DNA of 64,000 nt, from the NCBI RefSeq assembly GCF_014117325.1, contig NZ_CP059732.1, positions 4,291,001 through 4,355,000 on the forward strand, given 5' to 3'. The position numbers and the translations under genes are program-made. The first letter of the stretch is position 1, and each line of letters starts with the position of its first letter. This DNA comes from Spirosoma foliorum (GTDB lineage: Bacteria > Bacteroidota > Bacteroidia > Cytophagales > Spirosomataceae). This document shows positions 28,067-36,890 of this stretch, piece by piece. The notes under the pieces were generated by a model, which ran no database searches, was not told the DNA's origin, and saw only the letters and a list, made by a program, of their open reading frames with translations.

Positions 28067-28474
28067 ATGATGGATATCATTTACAAACGAATGTCCGCGC
28101 CAAGATGCTGTCTCGTACTTTACCTCCCAAAGTTTTTGTTTATGGCCCTATCCTACTCTAGTGATGGAGTTATGGACCAATGCCTTCAGTTTATCGTGAA
28201 CAATTCTGGCCTGTCCTGTAAACTGGTAGCGACTATCCAATCGAATAATGGCGTCCGGACCGTCAGTAAAACGGGCGTTGAATCCATTGAATCGGTTGCC
28301 TGCATTTTTAAAATCATCGGCAAGAATGATTTACAGACGAAGGCGGCCCTATATGGGTTGACTGTGTTTCCTAGAAAGAGAATTTTTTACCTAACAGAAA
28401 ATCACTTCTTACTTACGAATTTCAACTGCGTAGATAAGCTAGCCGTTTCAGAGATACTTTCGCTTGTCTTATAA
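28067..28474 (+). CDS. Unknown protein, 135 residues
   Basis: The frame has no recognisable domain. The N-terminus has a hydrophobic stretch (CLVLYLPKFLFMALSYSS) and the rest alternates strands and helices, including VACIFKIIGKNDLQTKAALYG. A start at ATG 28067 or an internal ATG (28142) is possible. Confidence 0.38.
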   Translation: MMDIIYKRMSAPRCCLVLYLPKFLFMALSYSSDGVMDQCLQFIVNNSGLSCKLVATIQSNNGVRTVSKTGVESIESVACIFKIIGKNDLQTKAALYGLTVFPRKRIFYLTENHFLLTNFNCVDKLAVSEILSLVL

Positions 28475-28631
28475 ATCGGCCGAAAATTCAAGCACTACCA
28501 TAAGTCTCGCTCGTCTTAGATAGGAGCGTTTTTGCAAGATTGAACAAATAATCCTGTTCTAATTTTAGAATAGCCATTTCTGGGAAAGTTCCGGCTTCAT
28601 TTGGTTATACCCAAAACTAATAAGTCTCGCT

Positions 28632-28850
28632 ATGGAAACGCTCAACTTTAAGACCAACATTCAAACTAGTGACGATGTGGCGGCTGTCACTCAGCCCATC
28701 AATGATTTTGAACAGGTGGATGGCTGGAACTTAGATACCACCGCTCCGGATCATCTACTAACGGTTCAGACCACCGATACCCGCATCGCGGACCAGCTGC
28801 AAGAGGCTATCCGGCAAGCGGGTTTTCAGGCCACTCTGGTAAAACGATAA
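28632..28850 (+). CDS. HMA-like ferredoxin-fold protein lacking the metal-binding cysteines
   Basis: A 72-residue protein with the layout of a heavy-metal-associated domain: METLNFKTNIQTSDDVAAVT, then INDFEQVDGWNLDTTAPDH, LLTVQTTDTRIADQLQEAIR and QAGFQATLV. The position that holds CxxC in metal chaperones reads TSDD, so it is unlikely to carry copper. Family relatives with the motif lost are known in Bacteroidota. Probably monocistronic. Confidence 0.7.
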   Translation: METLNFKTNIQTSDDVAAVTQPINDFEQVDGWNLDTTAPDHLLTVQTTDTRIADQLQEAIRQAGFQATLVKR

Positions 28851-28865
28851 GAGCCTAAAGGACGG

Positions 28866-29230
28866 CTGAACCGCATTGGGTTCGCTTAACTAGCCAGCCA
28901 TCTGCAAAGCGTAGCTGTCTCCTTCTCGACCAGCCTGACCAAGATAGACTTGGCTGTAGATCTCATGCGCGCCGGTCTTTACCAGTCCACCCGGCTGGCG
29001 GACTCCGCCGTGGCCGTGGAGCTTAGGCTTGACCACCGGTAAACTGGGTAGCCTACAGCCAACGGGGAGTAGGCTACTCGTGCGCCTTCGCTCACTAACA
29101 GAATTATTGGCCAAGCGTACAATATTCCGGAAAACGCCTTGTCTGCTTACCCAACGGAATCGACAAATTCGTTACTAGCTAGTCGTAGGGATGAAGCCCT
29201 ACGCAACATGCATTGCTAACTATCTTTTCC
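28866..29230. other. GC-rich spacer, possible structured remnant
   Basis: This stretch is more GC-rich than its surroundings and contains self-complementary segments, for example GGTAGCCTACAG-like pieces near 29045-29075 and the hairpin CGTAGGG/CCCTACG at 29183-29203. A minus-strand frame at 28890-29114 lacks protein character. A fragment of a group II intron or another structured RNA is possible, but I could not find a domain V. Confidence 0.3.
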
Positions 29231-29716
29231 ATGAATTCAAATCCAACCCGTCAGCAGCCGATGGCCAAAGGCAATTACACCAATTTTTTTTTAATGCTTG
29301 GGGTCTCCTTCGTGGTGATGCACCTGACCATGTACTTCAACACTGAAAAAGCGGACCATCTCTATTTGAGCACCAACCGGCTTTACATGACTACCCTGAT
29401 GATCAGCAGTATGGCCCTGATCATGCTCGGGTTTATGCGTTCGATGTATCCAAATAAGCGTATCAACCAACTGATCGTGGCTGGGAGCGTGGGAGTGTCT
29501 ATGGCCGCCTTGATCTGCGTTCGCCAGCAGGCTTTCATTGACGACAAGCTCTTTATGCACTCGATGATTCCTCATCATTCGATTGCCATCCTAGTCAGTA
29601 AGCGGGCCGATCTAAAAGACCCGGAAGTCAAAAAGCTAGCTAAGGACATCATTGCGGCTCAAGAGCGGGAGATTGCCCAAATGAAGCGGATTCTGAAACG
29701 AATCGAGAATCAGTAA
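29231..29716 (+). CDS. DUF305-family membrane protein
   Basis: A 161-residue protein from ATG 29231. Three hydrophobic segments: FFLMLGVSFVVMHLTMYF, MTTLMISSMALIMLGF, LIVAGSVGVSMAALICV. The C-terminus has the DUF305 signature FMHSMIPHHSIAILVSKRAD, with the paired H residues, followed by EVKKLAKDIIAAQEREIAQM. DUF305 proteins are often near copper or silver resistance genes; the HMA-like gene just upstream is in keeping with that. Confidence 0.85.
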   Translation: MNSNPTRQQPMAKGNYTNFFLMLGVSFVVMHLTMYFNTEKADHLYLSTNRLYMTTLMISSMALIMLGFMRSMYPNKRINQLIVAGSVGVSMAALICVRQQAFIDDKLFMHSMIPHHSIAILVSKRADLKDPEVKKLAKDIIAAQEREIAQMKRILKRIENQ

Positions 29717-30138
29717 GCTTGCTTGTTTACAAACGGACAATGGGAGATAAGCAGTCAATGGTTTTCAGAAATAGTGGATGATTAACTCACTCCGGCAACA
29801 GCCACTATTGTCCTGGCCGTTAGTGAAAAACTAAAGGATCAAGTCCTATGCAGAGGTCATTCAGCGATGAGAAAGGCTAGCTCCAAAACGAAGCAAGTCA
29901 GCTTTTTGTGAGAATGAGGCAAACAGTCTTTGTCTGGCAATAGGCTAACTATTTTTGAGACTTTACGTTCCAAAGTGCGCCTTGAATTCTTCACCAACGT
30001 GTTGCTTCGATTAGTTGTCCATCACAAACGAATGACGTTATTGATGGAAATAAGATCTGTTATTAAACAATACATATTAAACTCCTCTTTAAACTGTATC
30101 ACTTTTGTTCCACGCTTTGCAACCAAATAGGCCATTTG
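29717..30138. other. Gene-free spacer
   Basis: No gene is supported; a 66-codon frame at 29930 has no family resemblance. It leads into a degraded response regulator. Confidence 0.45.
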
Positions 30139-30522
30139 AAATCTTAGTGGATGATGATGAACCCCCTATTTGTTATTTGTTGATCAGAATTGCCAGCAAG
30201 CTATTCCCGAAAGCGACATTCATCAATACCCGATCCGCCCGGAAACCTTTGAGCTGCTGGATCAGCAATTAGGCAGACAACTCCAATTGGTTTTATTAGC
30301 TAGTGATTTGTACCAGGTAGTTGATGGATTAGACGTGTTACCTCAACTACAAAATCGATTTTAAGGCCAAGTCTCTATTGTAATGGTGACGACTTCTGAC
30401 GCTTCAGCTGATCGCCAAACGGCTACGGACCGAAGAGCAGTAGCTTTACTCAAAAACCCGATGAGTGGAAAGATTATGTGTTGACCCTGAGACCCAATTG
30501 GGACAGGGTCATTAAAGCGTAA
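30139..30522 (+). pseudogene. Response regulator (REC domain) pseudogene
   Basis: The beginning in one frame reads FEILVDDDEPPICYLLIRIASKLFPKATF, the first strand and acidic pocket of a receiver domain. After a frameshift near 30235 the other frame continues LQLVLLASDLYQVVDGLDVL, corresponding to the phosphoacceptor region, with the expected D replaced by sequence shifts. An in-frame TAA follows at 30362-30364, and then VSIVMVTTSDASADRQTATD and VALLKNPMS, the end of the domain with its Lys. Multiple lesions make it non-functional. A close intact relative lies at 30979. Confidence 0.8.
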
Positions 30523-30562
30523 TGAGCCAACCAAAAGGGCGGCATTTAGATCTACATTACCA

Positions 30563-30898
30563 ATGACTCAAACTAAATTTGAACAAAACTGCCTATTAAT
30601 CGGTCAGTTGGAATTTGTGGATACAGTGAGCATACCTACTAATGTGCCCCTGGTATTTGTCGAGTTATCACCTCGTTTAGTGTCTCTTGTGCCAATGAAT
30701 TTAGCTTACCTCTGGTTTAACTTAAATTCATTCACCGTGGCTCATGTGATGGATCGTTATGAACGTCATCTACAAAATTTAAAAAAACATGGATTCAATG
30801 AGGCCTACCAAGTAGGTAACGAGTTGTTTGATAAGGCTAAGCCACAGGTTAGTATCTTACTTTTATGTAAGCATACTGATGGATTAAACGGTGATTAA
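30563..30898 (+). CDS. Unknown protein, 111 residues
   Basis: No domain is recognised. The central part is hydrophobic (PLVFVELSPRLVSLVPMNLA) and the second half is amphipathic (VMDRYERHLQNLKKHGFNEA). It lies 80 bp before the response regulator on the same strand. Start ATG 30563. Confidence 0.45.
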   Translation: MTQTKFEQNCLLIGQLEFVDTVSIPTNVPLVFVELSPRLVSLVPMNLAYLWFNLNSFTVAHVMDRYERHLQNLKKHGFNEAYQVGNELFDKAKPQVSILLLCKHTDGLNGD

Positions 30899-30978
30899 AG
30901 TAATCAGAATATAACAATTTGTTGTATTTTAGCATAATATCACAAGCATACTTTTTAATTATTATCCGCCCTAATCAA

Positions 30979-31419
30979 ATGAAGACGACGTTTAATATAC
31001 TGATCGTTGACGACGATGAAGATGATCAGTATTTGATACAAGCCGCCTTTGAAAAGGATTCCGCTCGTTATAATCTGCAATTTGCGGCTGATGGGACCGA
31101 TGTATTAGAAAAAATTGATGCTCATCAGTTCTTGCCTGATTTGGTCTTATTGGATTTAAATATGCCTCGAATGCATGGCTTCGAGGTATTAAAACATCTG
31201 AAGGATTCCCCAGTTTATCGGCATGTCCCTGTCGTGATTTTGACTACATCCGATAATGAGAATGATATTAATCAAGCTTATCAATTAGGGGCCAATACAT
31301 TTCTAACCAAACCGCTTAATCATCAGGCTTTAGTGGATTTAGCTGAACAGGTTCGTTTATATTGGTTTACGCTGGCCAAGACCCCAACACGCCAGATGAA
31401 TTTCAAACCAGATAATTAA
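30979..31419 (+). CDS. Single-domain response regulator (Rcp1-like)
   Basis: A 146-residue receiver protein from ATG 30979. Acid pair in LIVDDDEDDQYLI, phosphoacceptor D in LVLLDLNMPRMHGFEVL, T in VVILTTSDNE and K in TFLTKPLNHQ. No output domain is present, so it signals by contact. Such regulators are partnered by hybrid or bacteriophytochrome-type kinases; the hybrid kinase at 33311 is a possible but unproven partner. Confidence 0.93.
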   Translation: MKTTFNILIVDDDEDDQYLIQAAFEKDSARYNLQFAADGTDVLEKIDAHQFLPDLVLLDLNMPRMHGFEVLKHLKDSPVYRHVPVVILTTSDNENDINQAYQLGANTFLTKPLNHQALVDLAEQVRLYWFTLAKTPTRQMNFKPDN

Positions 31420-31434
31420 ACGACTATAGATCGA

Positions 31435-31683
31435 TCAGGCTAATATCAGTTCCCATTCCTGGCGGAGTTTTTCTAAAGGCTTTTTTAGGGGTCTTCCGTC
31501 GAAAGCGTCAATCGGTAACAGAGTGTGTTGCCCATCATCAATCAATTCAATGTGAATCAGTTGCCAGCCCTTGTTGGGCAACATCGTTAAGGCTTCAAAA
31601 CACATTTCTATGTTAGGGGCTCCATAAGCCAAACTCCGATACTCACCTGTTGGGCTGATTGCTAGAAAGATTACCATCATCAT
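31435..31683 (-). CDS. Small protein of the 'LP-x-x-AFDG' family, copy 2
   Basis: An 82-residue paralogue of the protein at 27376: MVIFLAISPTGEYRSLAYG, a helix (NIEMCFEALTMLPNKGW), LIHIELIDDGQHTLLPIDAFDG, then LEKLRQEWELIL. The shared order and LP-x-x-AFDG core place it in the same family. It lies on the minus strand immediately beside the KaiB relic, while copy 1 is on the same strand as its KaiB. Confidence 0.65.
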   Translation of the reverse strand: MMMVIFLAISPTGEYRSLAYGAPNIEMCFEALTMLPNKGWQLIHIELIDDGQHTLLPIDAFDGRPLKKPLEKLRQEWELILA

Positions 31684-31750
31684 TGATTTAATCGATGTTT
31701 AATGGCTAACTAGCAGGTATGGTTTGTAGAGTGATTTTGTTGGATAAACC

Positions 31751-31921
31751 TATGCAACGGGCCAGATCGGTTACTTAATCAGGGCTAACCGCTGATCTTC
31801 ATCGTTTAGTGATCCCTACTCTAATGAGGAAAGAGCCGGAGCCCATACGAAAAGTAGTAATTGGCGATTTACCAATGAAGACAAGGTTCTAACGATTTTA
31901 CCAATCCCAGAGAGCTACTAA
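31751..31921 (+). pseudogene. kaiB: KaiB pseudogene
   Basis: The plus strand encodes in one frame LTADLHRLVIPTLMRKEPEP followed by IRKVV, and in the next frame, after a slip in the ATTGGCGATTTACC region, NEDKVLTILPIPESY and a stop at 31919-31921. This is the C-terminal two-thirds of KaiB (compare [20 protein letters not shown] in the intact gene). The upstream part has an in-frame stop and no start. So this is a remnant of a second copy. Confidence 0.8.
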
Positions 31922-31953
31922 AAGACGGGCCTGTTTTCTTCCTGGATCACGTT

Positions 31954-32570
31954 TCAAGCAATTACATGATAGTGATGAATGTTTTGCTTGATTTGCTGTC
32001 TTAACAGTTGTAAAGCCATCCGATAGCGTGTTTTGACCGTACCTAACGGCAAACAGAGTTGATTCGCGATTTCTTGTTTTGTGTAATCTCCGTAAAACGT
32101 CAGTTCAACTATGCGCCGATATTTTAGCTCTAGCTGAATAAGCATGAATTGATCCAATGGGCCATCCAAAAAACTAAGGTAGCATGATTGATCGTTGTGT
32201 TGGGCCAAGTACTCCTTGGCTGACCGGCGCACCTTTTGCTTTCTCAACTCATCTAATGCAATATTCGACGGTTAACAACCAGGTAAACAGACGGCCCTGC
32301 CGAGCATCATAGCTATCAATCGTTGACCCGATTTTGATAAAGACATCCTGAAGTAAATCTTCTGCTCGTGGCTGATCTTTCATCAATCACAAAAGCGTCC
32401 CTAACAGGACAGGTGAATAGGCGTCGTATAAAGTAGAAAATGCTGTTGGTGATTTAGCCTTGAGCGCTTGAACCAACTCGATTTCCGCTTGTAGGCAACC
32501 CTTCTCCAGATGAATGTAAAACGTCAGCAGCACAACCAGTTTCTCCCAATAAACGCATAGAAACCAGTGC
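31954..32570 (-). pseudogene. ECF sigma-factor pseudogene
   Basis: The N-terminal frame (from about 32570) has the region 2 sequence LVQALKAKSPTAFSTLYDAY and, after an in-frame TGA, KDQPRAEDLLQDVFIKI and GRLFTWLL. A frameshift near 32260 leads to NIALDELRKQKVRRSAKEYL, and the second frame carries region 4 (RIVELTFYGDYTKQEIANQL, CLPLGTVKTRYRMALQLLRQ). All sigma-70 ECF parts are present, but one stop and one frameshift break the gene. Confidence 0.82.
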
Positions 32571-32799
32571 ATGGTGAATTGGATTCCTCGATTTGTTCAA
32601 ATGTGTCAACCATACGGCTATCCAGAAGTAGGCTGGCCCTTTTGATTACAAATTTCAGCCCCAAATAAATACCTCTCAGCTCTAAGCGGCAGAACTCGTG
32701 TCCCCACCGACGGGGTAAGATACCAGGCAAGACAACTTCCGTTGCGATCAACGTTTTGATGTATTCTTCCAGTAGATAGATGTTTTTTGACTGCGACAT
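32524..32799 (-). CDS. Possible unknown protein upstream of the ECF relic
   Basis: A 91-codon frame from ATG 32799 (MSQSKNIYLLEEYIKTLIAT ...). Helical with no known motif. It overlaps the sigma-factor relic by 47 bp and may itself be decayed. Confidence 0.3.
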   Translation of the reverse strand: MSQSKNIYLLEEYIKTLIATEVVLPGILPRRWGHEFCRLELRGIYLGLKFVIKRASLLLDSRMVDTFEQIEESNSPCTGFYAFIGRNWLCC

Positions 32800-33310
32800 T
32801 GCAATACTATTCACCGAGAAACATCTTGCCAATATGCCGTTTAACCCTGAAGCTTTTGATGATTTAACCTTTAGGGATTATTCGTTGAAACGGCTTCACG
32901 AGGAATGAAAAAGCTTTATAAGTAGATAATCCGACATAAATTCCGTCAAATAAATCCTACCTGAAGGATCAGGCAAGTTCCTGGGTGGAAATCTGGCCCG
33001 GTCGCATCTGTCCACTTTTTGTTGACGACCTATAGTCGATACGACTCTACTTCACTTCGTTGACTCTTAAAACGTAATTGAGGGTATATACTCAATAGGT
33101 GAATTGAAATTAATTGTTTTTGTTTATAATTCCGATACATATATAAATTTAAAATATCTAAAAAGTTTCTTATTAGATATAATGGTAACTTTTGGAAAGC
33201 ATACATTATATTGGGTTTAAATTCAATAAAGAGTTTATTGTTACACGCTTCAAACTGGCAAGACTTATTACGCCACGTTGAGTTATATCCATTTGCACAC
33301 CTGTCTTGAT
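32800..33310. other. Promoter-side spacer of the hybrid kinase
   Basis: No gene. The last 200 bp are strongly AT-rich and probably hold the kinase promoter. No dyad or repeat stood out. Confidence 0.45.
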
Positions 33311-35902
33311 ATGAATCAGAACCGACGTATCTCCTTTATGGTAGCTCTAGGTTTGCTCATTACTATACTAATTGGTCTTAATGCTCGCCAGACCATCTAT
33401 CGATTAATTGGGGTGAATAATTGGGTAGTGCATACCTATCAGGTACTCAATAAAACCCAGCGGATGCTCGCTCTGCTAACCACCATGGATAATGATTTAC
33501 GCGGGTATTTACTAAGCAATAATCTCTATTTCAAAGCAGACTTTGAGAAGAATAGTCGTGAAATGAGCCAGCTGCTTAAACGCGTTCAGTCGTTGACAAG
33601 CGATAACCCCATTCAAACCAAACGGCTTCAATCTCTGAATGCACTTTTCCACACCAAGCTGGTTCGCAGTCATTCTTTATTTAAAACCGGCGTTATTAAA
33701 CAAGGAAAGGCTCACCTGGATTCAATCGACTATTTTTTAACTATCAGTAGCCAGTTCTATCAGGTACTCAAAGCCACAGAGAGTTACGAAAATGTATTAC
33801 TTGAAACCCGGGTTGCTCAGAGTGAACGATCCGCTTCTTATGCCACGCTCAGTAACCTGGTGGGGGCTATTGCGGCTTTAGTGATGATCTTGTGGGCTAT
33901 TTATGTCCTGTACCAATCCTTACAAAAAAGCAATCGACTGAATCAAAAACTGGCCGAAAGCGAACAACAAACTAAAAAATTGCTTGACGCGGTACCCGTT
34001 TCGGTGGTCATTGTTCAGCAGGATGGCCAGTTCTATTATGCCAATCAGGCAGCCAGGAAGTTAATGAATAATGGCAGGGAGACTGGTGAGGATACAGTTA
34101 TGATCGCTCCTGGTGAACTTTTTCGATTTCCTGACGGGGAGCCTTACCCGCTTGAGCAAAGACCGACTTACCGGGCTTTACAGGGGGAAGCTACCCAGGT
34201 GGATGATCTGGAACTTCGGGTGAACGGGAACGTGATTCAACTGCTAAGTACGGCTTCCCCCGTCTATGACATCGAAGGCAACTTACGATATGTCATTACA
34301 TCGAGCATCGACATTAGTGAGCGTGTCAAATCGCAAAAGCATTTACAGGAAGCCAAAAAGCTAGCGGAAAAAGCGGCCAAGATCAAAGAGGATTTTTTAG
34401 CCAATATGAGTCATGAAATTCGGACACCCCTGAATGCGATGCTTGGTTTTTCTGAGTTACTGGAGGGCACCGTTCTGAATCAGGACCAGCAGGAATTTAT
34501 CGGCCTGATCCGAACGGCGGGAAAGAATCTGTTGACCATTGTTAATGACATTCTGGATATATCCAAGCTGGAAGCCGGCATGATCAAGTTGGAATCAATT
34601 CCCTTCAGCATTCCCATGCTTACGGGCTCAATCTGGTCAATGTGTCAAGCTTCCGCTACCGACAAGGGTTTACAATTGATTGTCAAAGCCGATCCAGAAC
34701 TGCCACCTGTATTACTGGGTGATCCAACCCGGTTAACCCAAATTTTACTGAACCTGCTTAACAATGCCATCAAGTTTACCAAACAAGGGAGCGTCACCTT
34801 GCACGTTGAACTAGGAAGACAGGCAAGTACTGAATCTGTACGGGCCCGGTTTATAGTACAGGATACTGGTATTGGCATTGCCCCGACGGTCTTACCAACT
34901 ATTTTTGATCGCTTTCAACAAGCGGAAGATTTTACGACTCGCTACTATGGGGGAACAGGGCTTGGTCTCAGTATCGTCAAAGCACTGGTTGAACTACAGG
35001 GCGGTTCAGTGGCGGTAACCAGTACCCCCGGTGAAGGTTCCCAGTTTATCGTCGAGATACCTTACCTAATTGCCAAAGAACAAATGAGTGTCAATCCGCA
35101 GCCGGTTTCGACAACTACACCTATTGGCGAAAATGTACGTGTTCTAGTGGTCGAGGATAATTTGATGAATCAAAAACTAGCCCTTCAGGTGCTCAAGCGA
35201 TTAGGGTATGAGGCACAGGTTGCCGGAGACGGTCAACAAGCACTAGACTTACTGAAGGAAAACACAGTTGATATCATCTTGATGGATCTACAGATGCCGG
35301 TTATGGATGGCTACGAGACGACTCGCCAGATTCGATCAAGGCTGAACAGTGCCGTGCCAATCATTGCGATGACTGCCCACGCCCTGCCCAGTGAACAAGA
35401 AGAATGCCTTAAAGTAGGTATGAATGATTTTCTGCCCAAGCCCTTTCAACTTCATGAGCTCCAGACTTTACTGCGTAACTATCTATTTACTAAGGTTCCG
35501 ATCAGCACTACTTCTTCTGGATACAAACCCACCTCCCTATCCAACACGAACTTCTCTGTTGAGCCGCTTCTACAAGCGGTAGGCAATGATCGAAAGTTAG
35601 CCCTTGATTTATTGGAGATTTATTTAGAGGAGACTCCACCAACTATTGACCAACTTCAGCTGGCGCTCCATGAGCAGGATATAGCTGAAATAAAGCGAAT
35701 TATTCACACCCAGCAAGTGCATACAAAAATGCTCGGCCTGAGCGAAGCGACTCGCTTAATTCTGGCGACGGAAGCTCAGGTTAGAACAGAGAAAGGTATG
35801 ATGAGTATCACTCCGCTGGTTGAAGACTATATCAAAGAAGTGAATGCGGTACTCCCCCAAATTCGCCAGTATGTACAAACAGCTGGCCATGCTGCTGATT
35901 AG
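33311..35902 (+). CDS. CHASE3-PAS hybrid histidine kinase with REC and HPt domains
   Basis: The ATG at 33311 gives 863 residues starting MNQNRRISFMVALGLLITIL with a signal anchor. Domain order: TM1 (about 10-28), CHASE3 sensor (about 35-175, TMDNDLRGYLLSNNLYF), TM2 (about 183-205), PAS (about 225-350, AVPVSVVIVQQDGQFYYANQ), HisKA with FLANMSHEIRTPLNAML near 370, HATPase with G boxes near 510-570 (DTGIGI, GTGLGLSIV), REC with RVLVVEDNLMNQ and D in IILMDLQMPVMDGYE near 640, and a C-terminal HPt-like module (IIHTQQVHTKMLGL near 800). It autophosphorylates and relays the phosphate internally. The partner regulator is not identified. Confidence 0.93.
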   Translation: MNQNRRISFMVALGLLITILIGLNARQTIYRLIGVNNWVVHTYQVLNKTQRMLALLTTMDNDLRGYLLSNNLYFKADFEKNSREMSQLLKRVQSLTSDNPIQTKRLQSLNALFHTKLVRSHSLFKTGVIKQGKAHLDSIDYFLTISSQFYQVLKATESYENVLLETRVAQSERSASYATLSNLVGAIAALVMILWAIYVLYQSLQKSNRLNQKLAESEQQTKKLLDAVPVSVVIVQQDGQFYYANQAARKLMNNGRETGEDTVMIAPGELFRFPDGEPYPLEQRPTYRALQGEATQVDDLELRVNGNVIQLLSTASPVYDIEGNLRYVITSSIDISERVKSQKHLQEAKKLAEKAAKIKEDFLANMSHEIRTPLNAMLGFSELLEGTVLNQDQQEFIGLIRTAGKNLLTIVNDILDISKLEAGMIKLESIPFSIPMLTGSIWSMCQASATDKGLQLIVKADPELPPVLLGDPTRLTQILLNLLNNAIKFTKQGSVTLHVELGRQASTESVRARFIVQDTGIGIAPTVLPTIFDRFQQAEDFTTRYYGGTGLGLSIVKALVELQGGSVAVTSTPGEGSQFIVEIPYLIAKEQMSVNPQPVSTTTPIGENVRVLVVEDNLMNQKLALQVLKRLGYEAQVAGDGQQALDLLKENTVDIILMDLQMPVMDGYETTRQIRSRLNSAVPIIAMTAHALPSEQEECLKVGMNDFLPKPFQLHELQTLLRNYLFTKVPISTTSSGYKPTSLSNTNFSVEPLLQAVGNDRKLALDLLEIYLEETPPTIDQLQLALHEQDIAEIKRIIHTQQVHTKMLGLSEATRLILATEAQVRTEKGMMSITPLVEDYIKEVNAVLPQIRQYVQTAGHAAD

Positions 35903-36293
35903 CCATCTAACCTGTGGAAGCCCAATGCTGGAAGTAGGACACTTAGGCCGCCCGTTTTGGTATTAATTTGGAAGTTTCGGAGTCATTGAGCACCGAATTT
36001 CGGGATGTAGGGCTAAGTCATTTCGCTCCTAATTGACCAGCCTATTCTACTGATTATCTAATGATTGTGTTCCTCTGATAAAAAGCCTATTGATGGTCAA
36101 TTTGCCAAGTAATCATCTAATGAATGGCACCTAAACTTCCATCATCTTCTAGATAGCATTTTCCTACATGGTTTTCTGTAACCAAAGTACTGTTAATCAA
36201 TAATTTTAACTGAATTTTTGCATGAATTTTGAATTAATATTCTTGCATTTACGTTTCCTCTGAGCTATAATTACAACATAATCAGAGGTCATC
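35903..36293. other. Spacer with likely abiE promoter
   Basis: No gene. Near its right end a possible Bacteroidota-type promoter (TTTG at 36217-36220, TATTCTTG at 36238-36245, spacing 17 bp, slightly short) precedes an inverted repeat at 36257-36288. Confidence 0.4.
36257..36288. promoter_or_regulatory. Probable AbiEi operator
   Basis: CCTCTGA (36257-36263) and TCAGAGG (36282-36288) form a perfect 7-bp inverted repeat ending 6 bp before the abiEi start codon. AbiEi antitoxins bind inverted repeats upstream of their own operon and repress it, so position and symmetry fit. Confidence 0.55.
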
Positions 36294-36890
36294 ATGAAAA
36301 TAGACGAACTCAAAAGCCACCTCAAAAAGGGTGAAGTCTATCGGAGAGTCGATTTGGCCAAATGGTCAAAGTCGATTGATCGTCATTTAGATCAGCTTGT
36401 TGCCGACGGAACGCTACAAAAACTAGCCCCAGGAATGTATTACGTGCCGAAAGAAACCGTTTTTGGACAAACACCACCCAACGAAGAAATCCTGGTGCGT
36501 CGGTTTTTAAATGATGACCGTTTCCTGTTAACCTCTCCCAACAGCTATAATAGCTTGGGAGTCGGGACCACACAGCTTTATAATAAACGGATTGTCTACA
36601 ACCATAAGCGTCATGGCGAGTTCAAACTCGGCAATCGAAACTTTTCGTTCCGTAAAAAACCGCACTTCCCTAAAAAAGCCACCCAGGAGTTTCTATTAGT
36701 GGACCTACTCAATAATCTGAACACACTGGCCGAGGATCAAAATCATGTGTTAAAAAACGTATTTACAAAGGCCTTAACAATGGATACCAACAAGCTGAAA
36801 CAAGCGGTTTCAGAATACGGCCATGTGAAAACCAAGAAATTATTGGAACCCTTTATCCAAACTGGCGAACAATCCCACTATGCCCACTAG
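36294..36890 (+). CDS. abiEi: AbiEi-like antitoxin/transcriptional repressor
   Basis: A 198-residue protein. The N-terminal winged helix (residues about 1-60: LKKGEVYRRVDLAKWSKSID, LDQLVADGTLQKLAPGMYYV) is followed by the AbiEi antitoxin domain (LLTSPNSYNSLGVGTTQLYN, IVYNHKRHGEFKLGNRNF). It is the type IV antitoxin and autorepressor of the AbiE system. It overlaps abiEii by 11 bp, as usual for this pair, and an inverted repeat operator lies just upstream. Confidence 0.9.
   Translation: MKIDELKSHLKKGEVYRRVDLAKWSKSIDRHLDQLVADGTLQKLAPGMYYVPKETVFGQTPPNEEILVRRFLNDDRFLLTSPNSYNSLGVGTTQLYNKRIVYNHKRHGEFKLGNRNFSFRKKPHFPKKATQEFLLVDLLNNLNTLAEDQNHVLKNVFTKALTMDTNKLKQAVSEYGHVKTKKLLEPFIQTGEQSHYAH

Noticed and set aside
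28890..29114. 74-codon minus-strand frame, considered as a gene and as a group II intron fragment
   Set aside because: Protein character is missing and no domain V-like hairpin was found, so neither call is supported.
29930..30130. 66-codon frame
   Set aside because: No motif or start signal.
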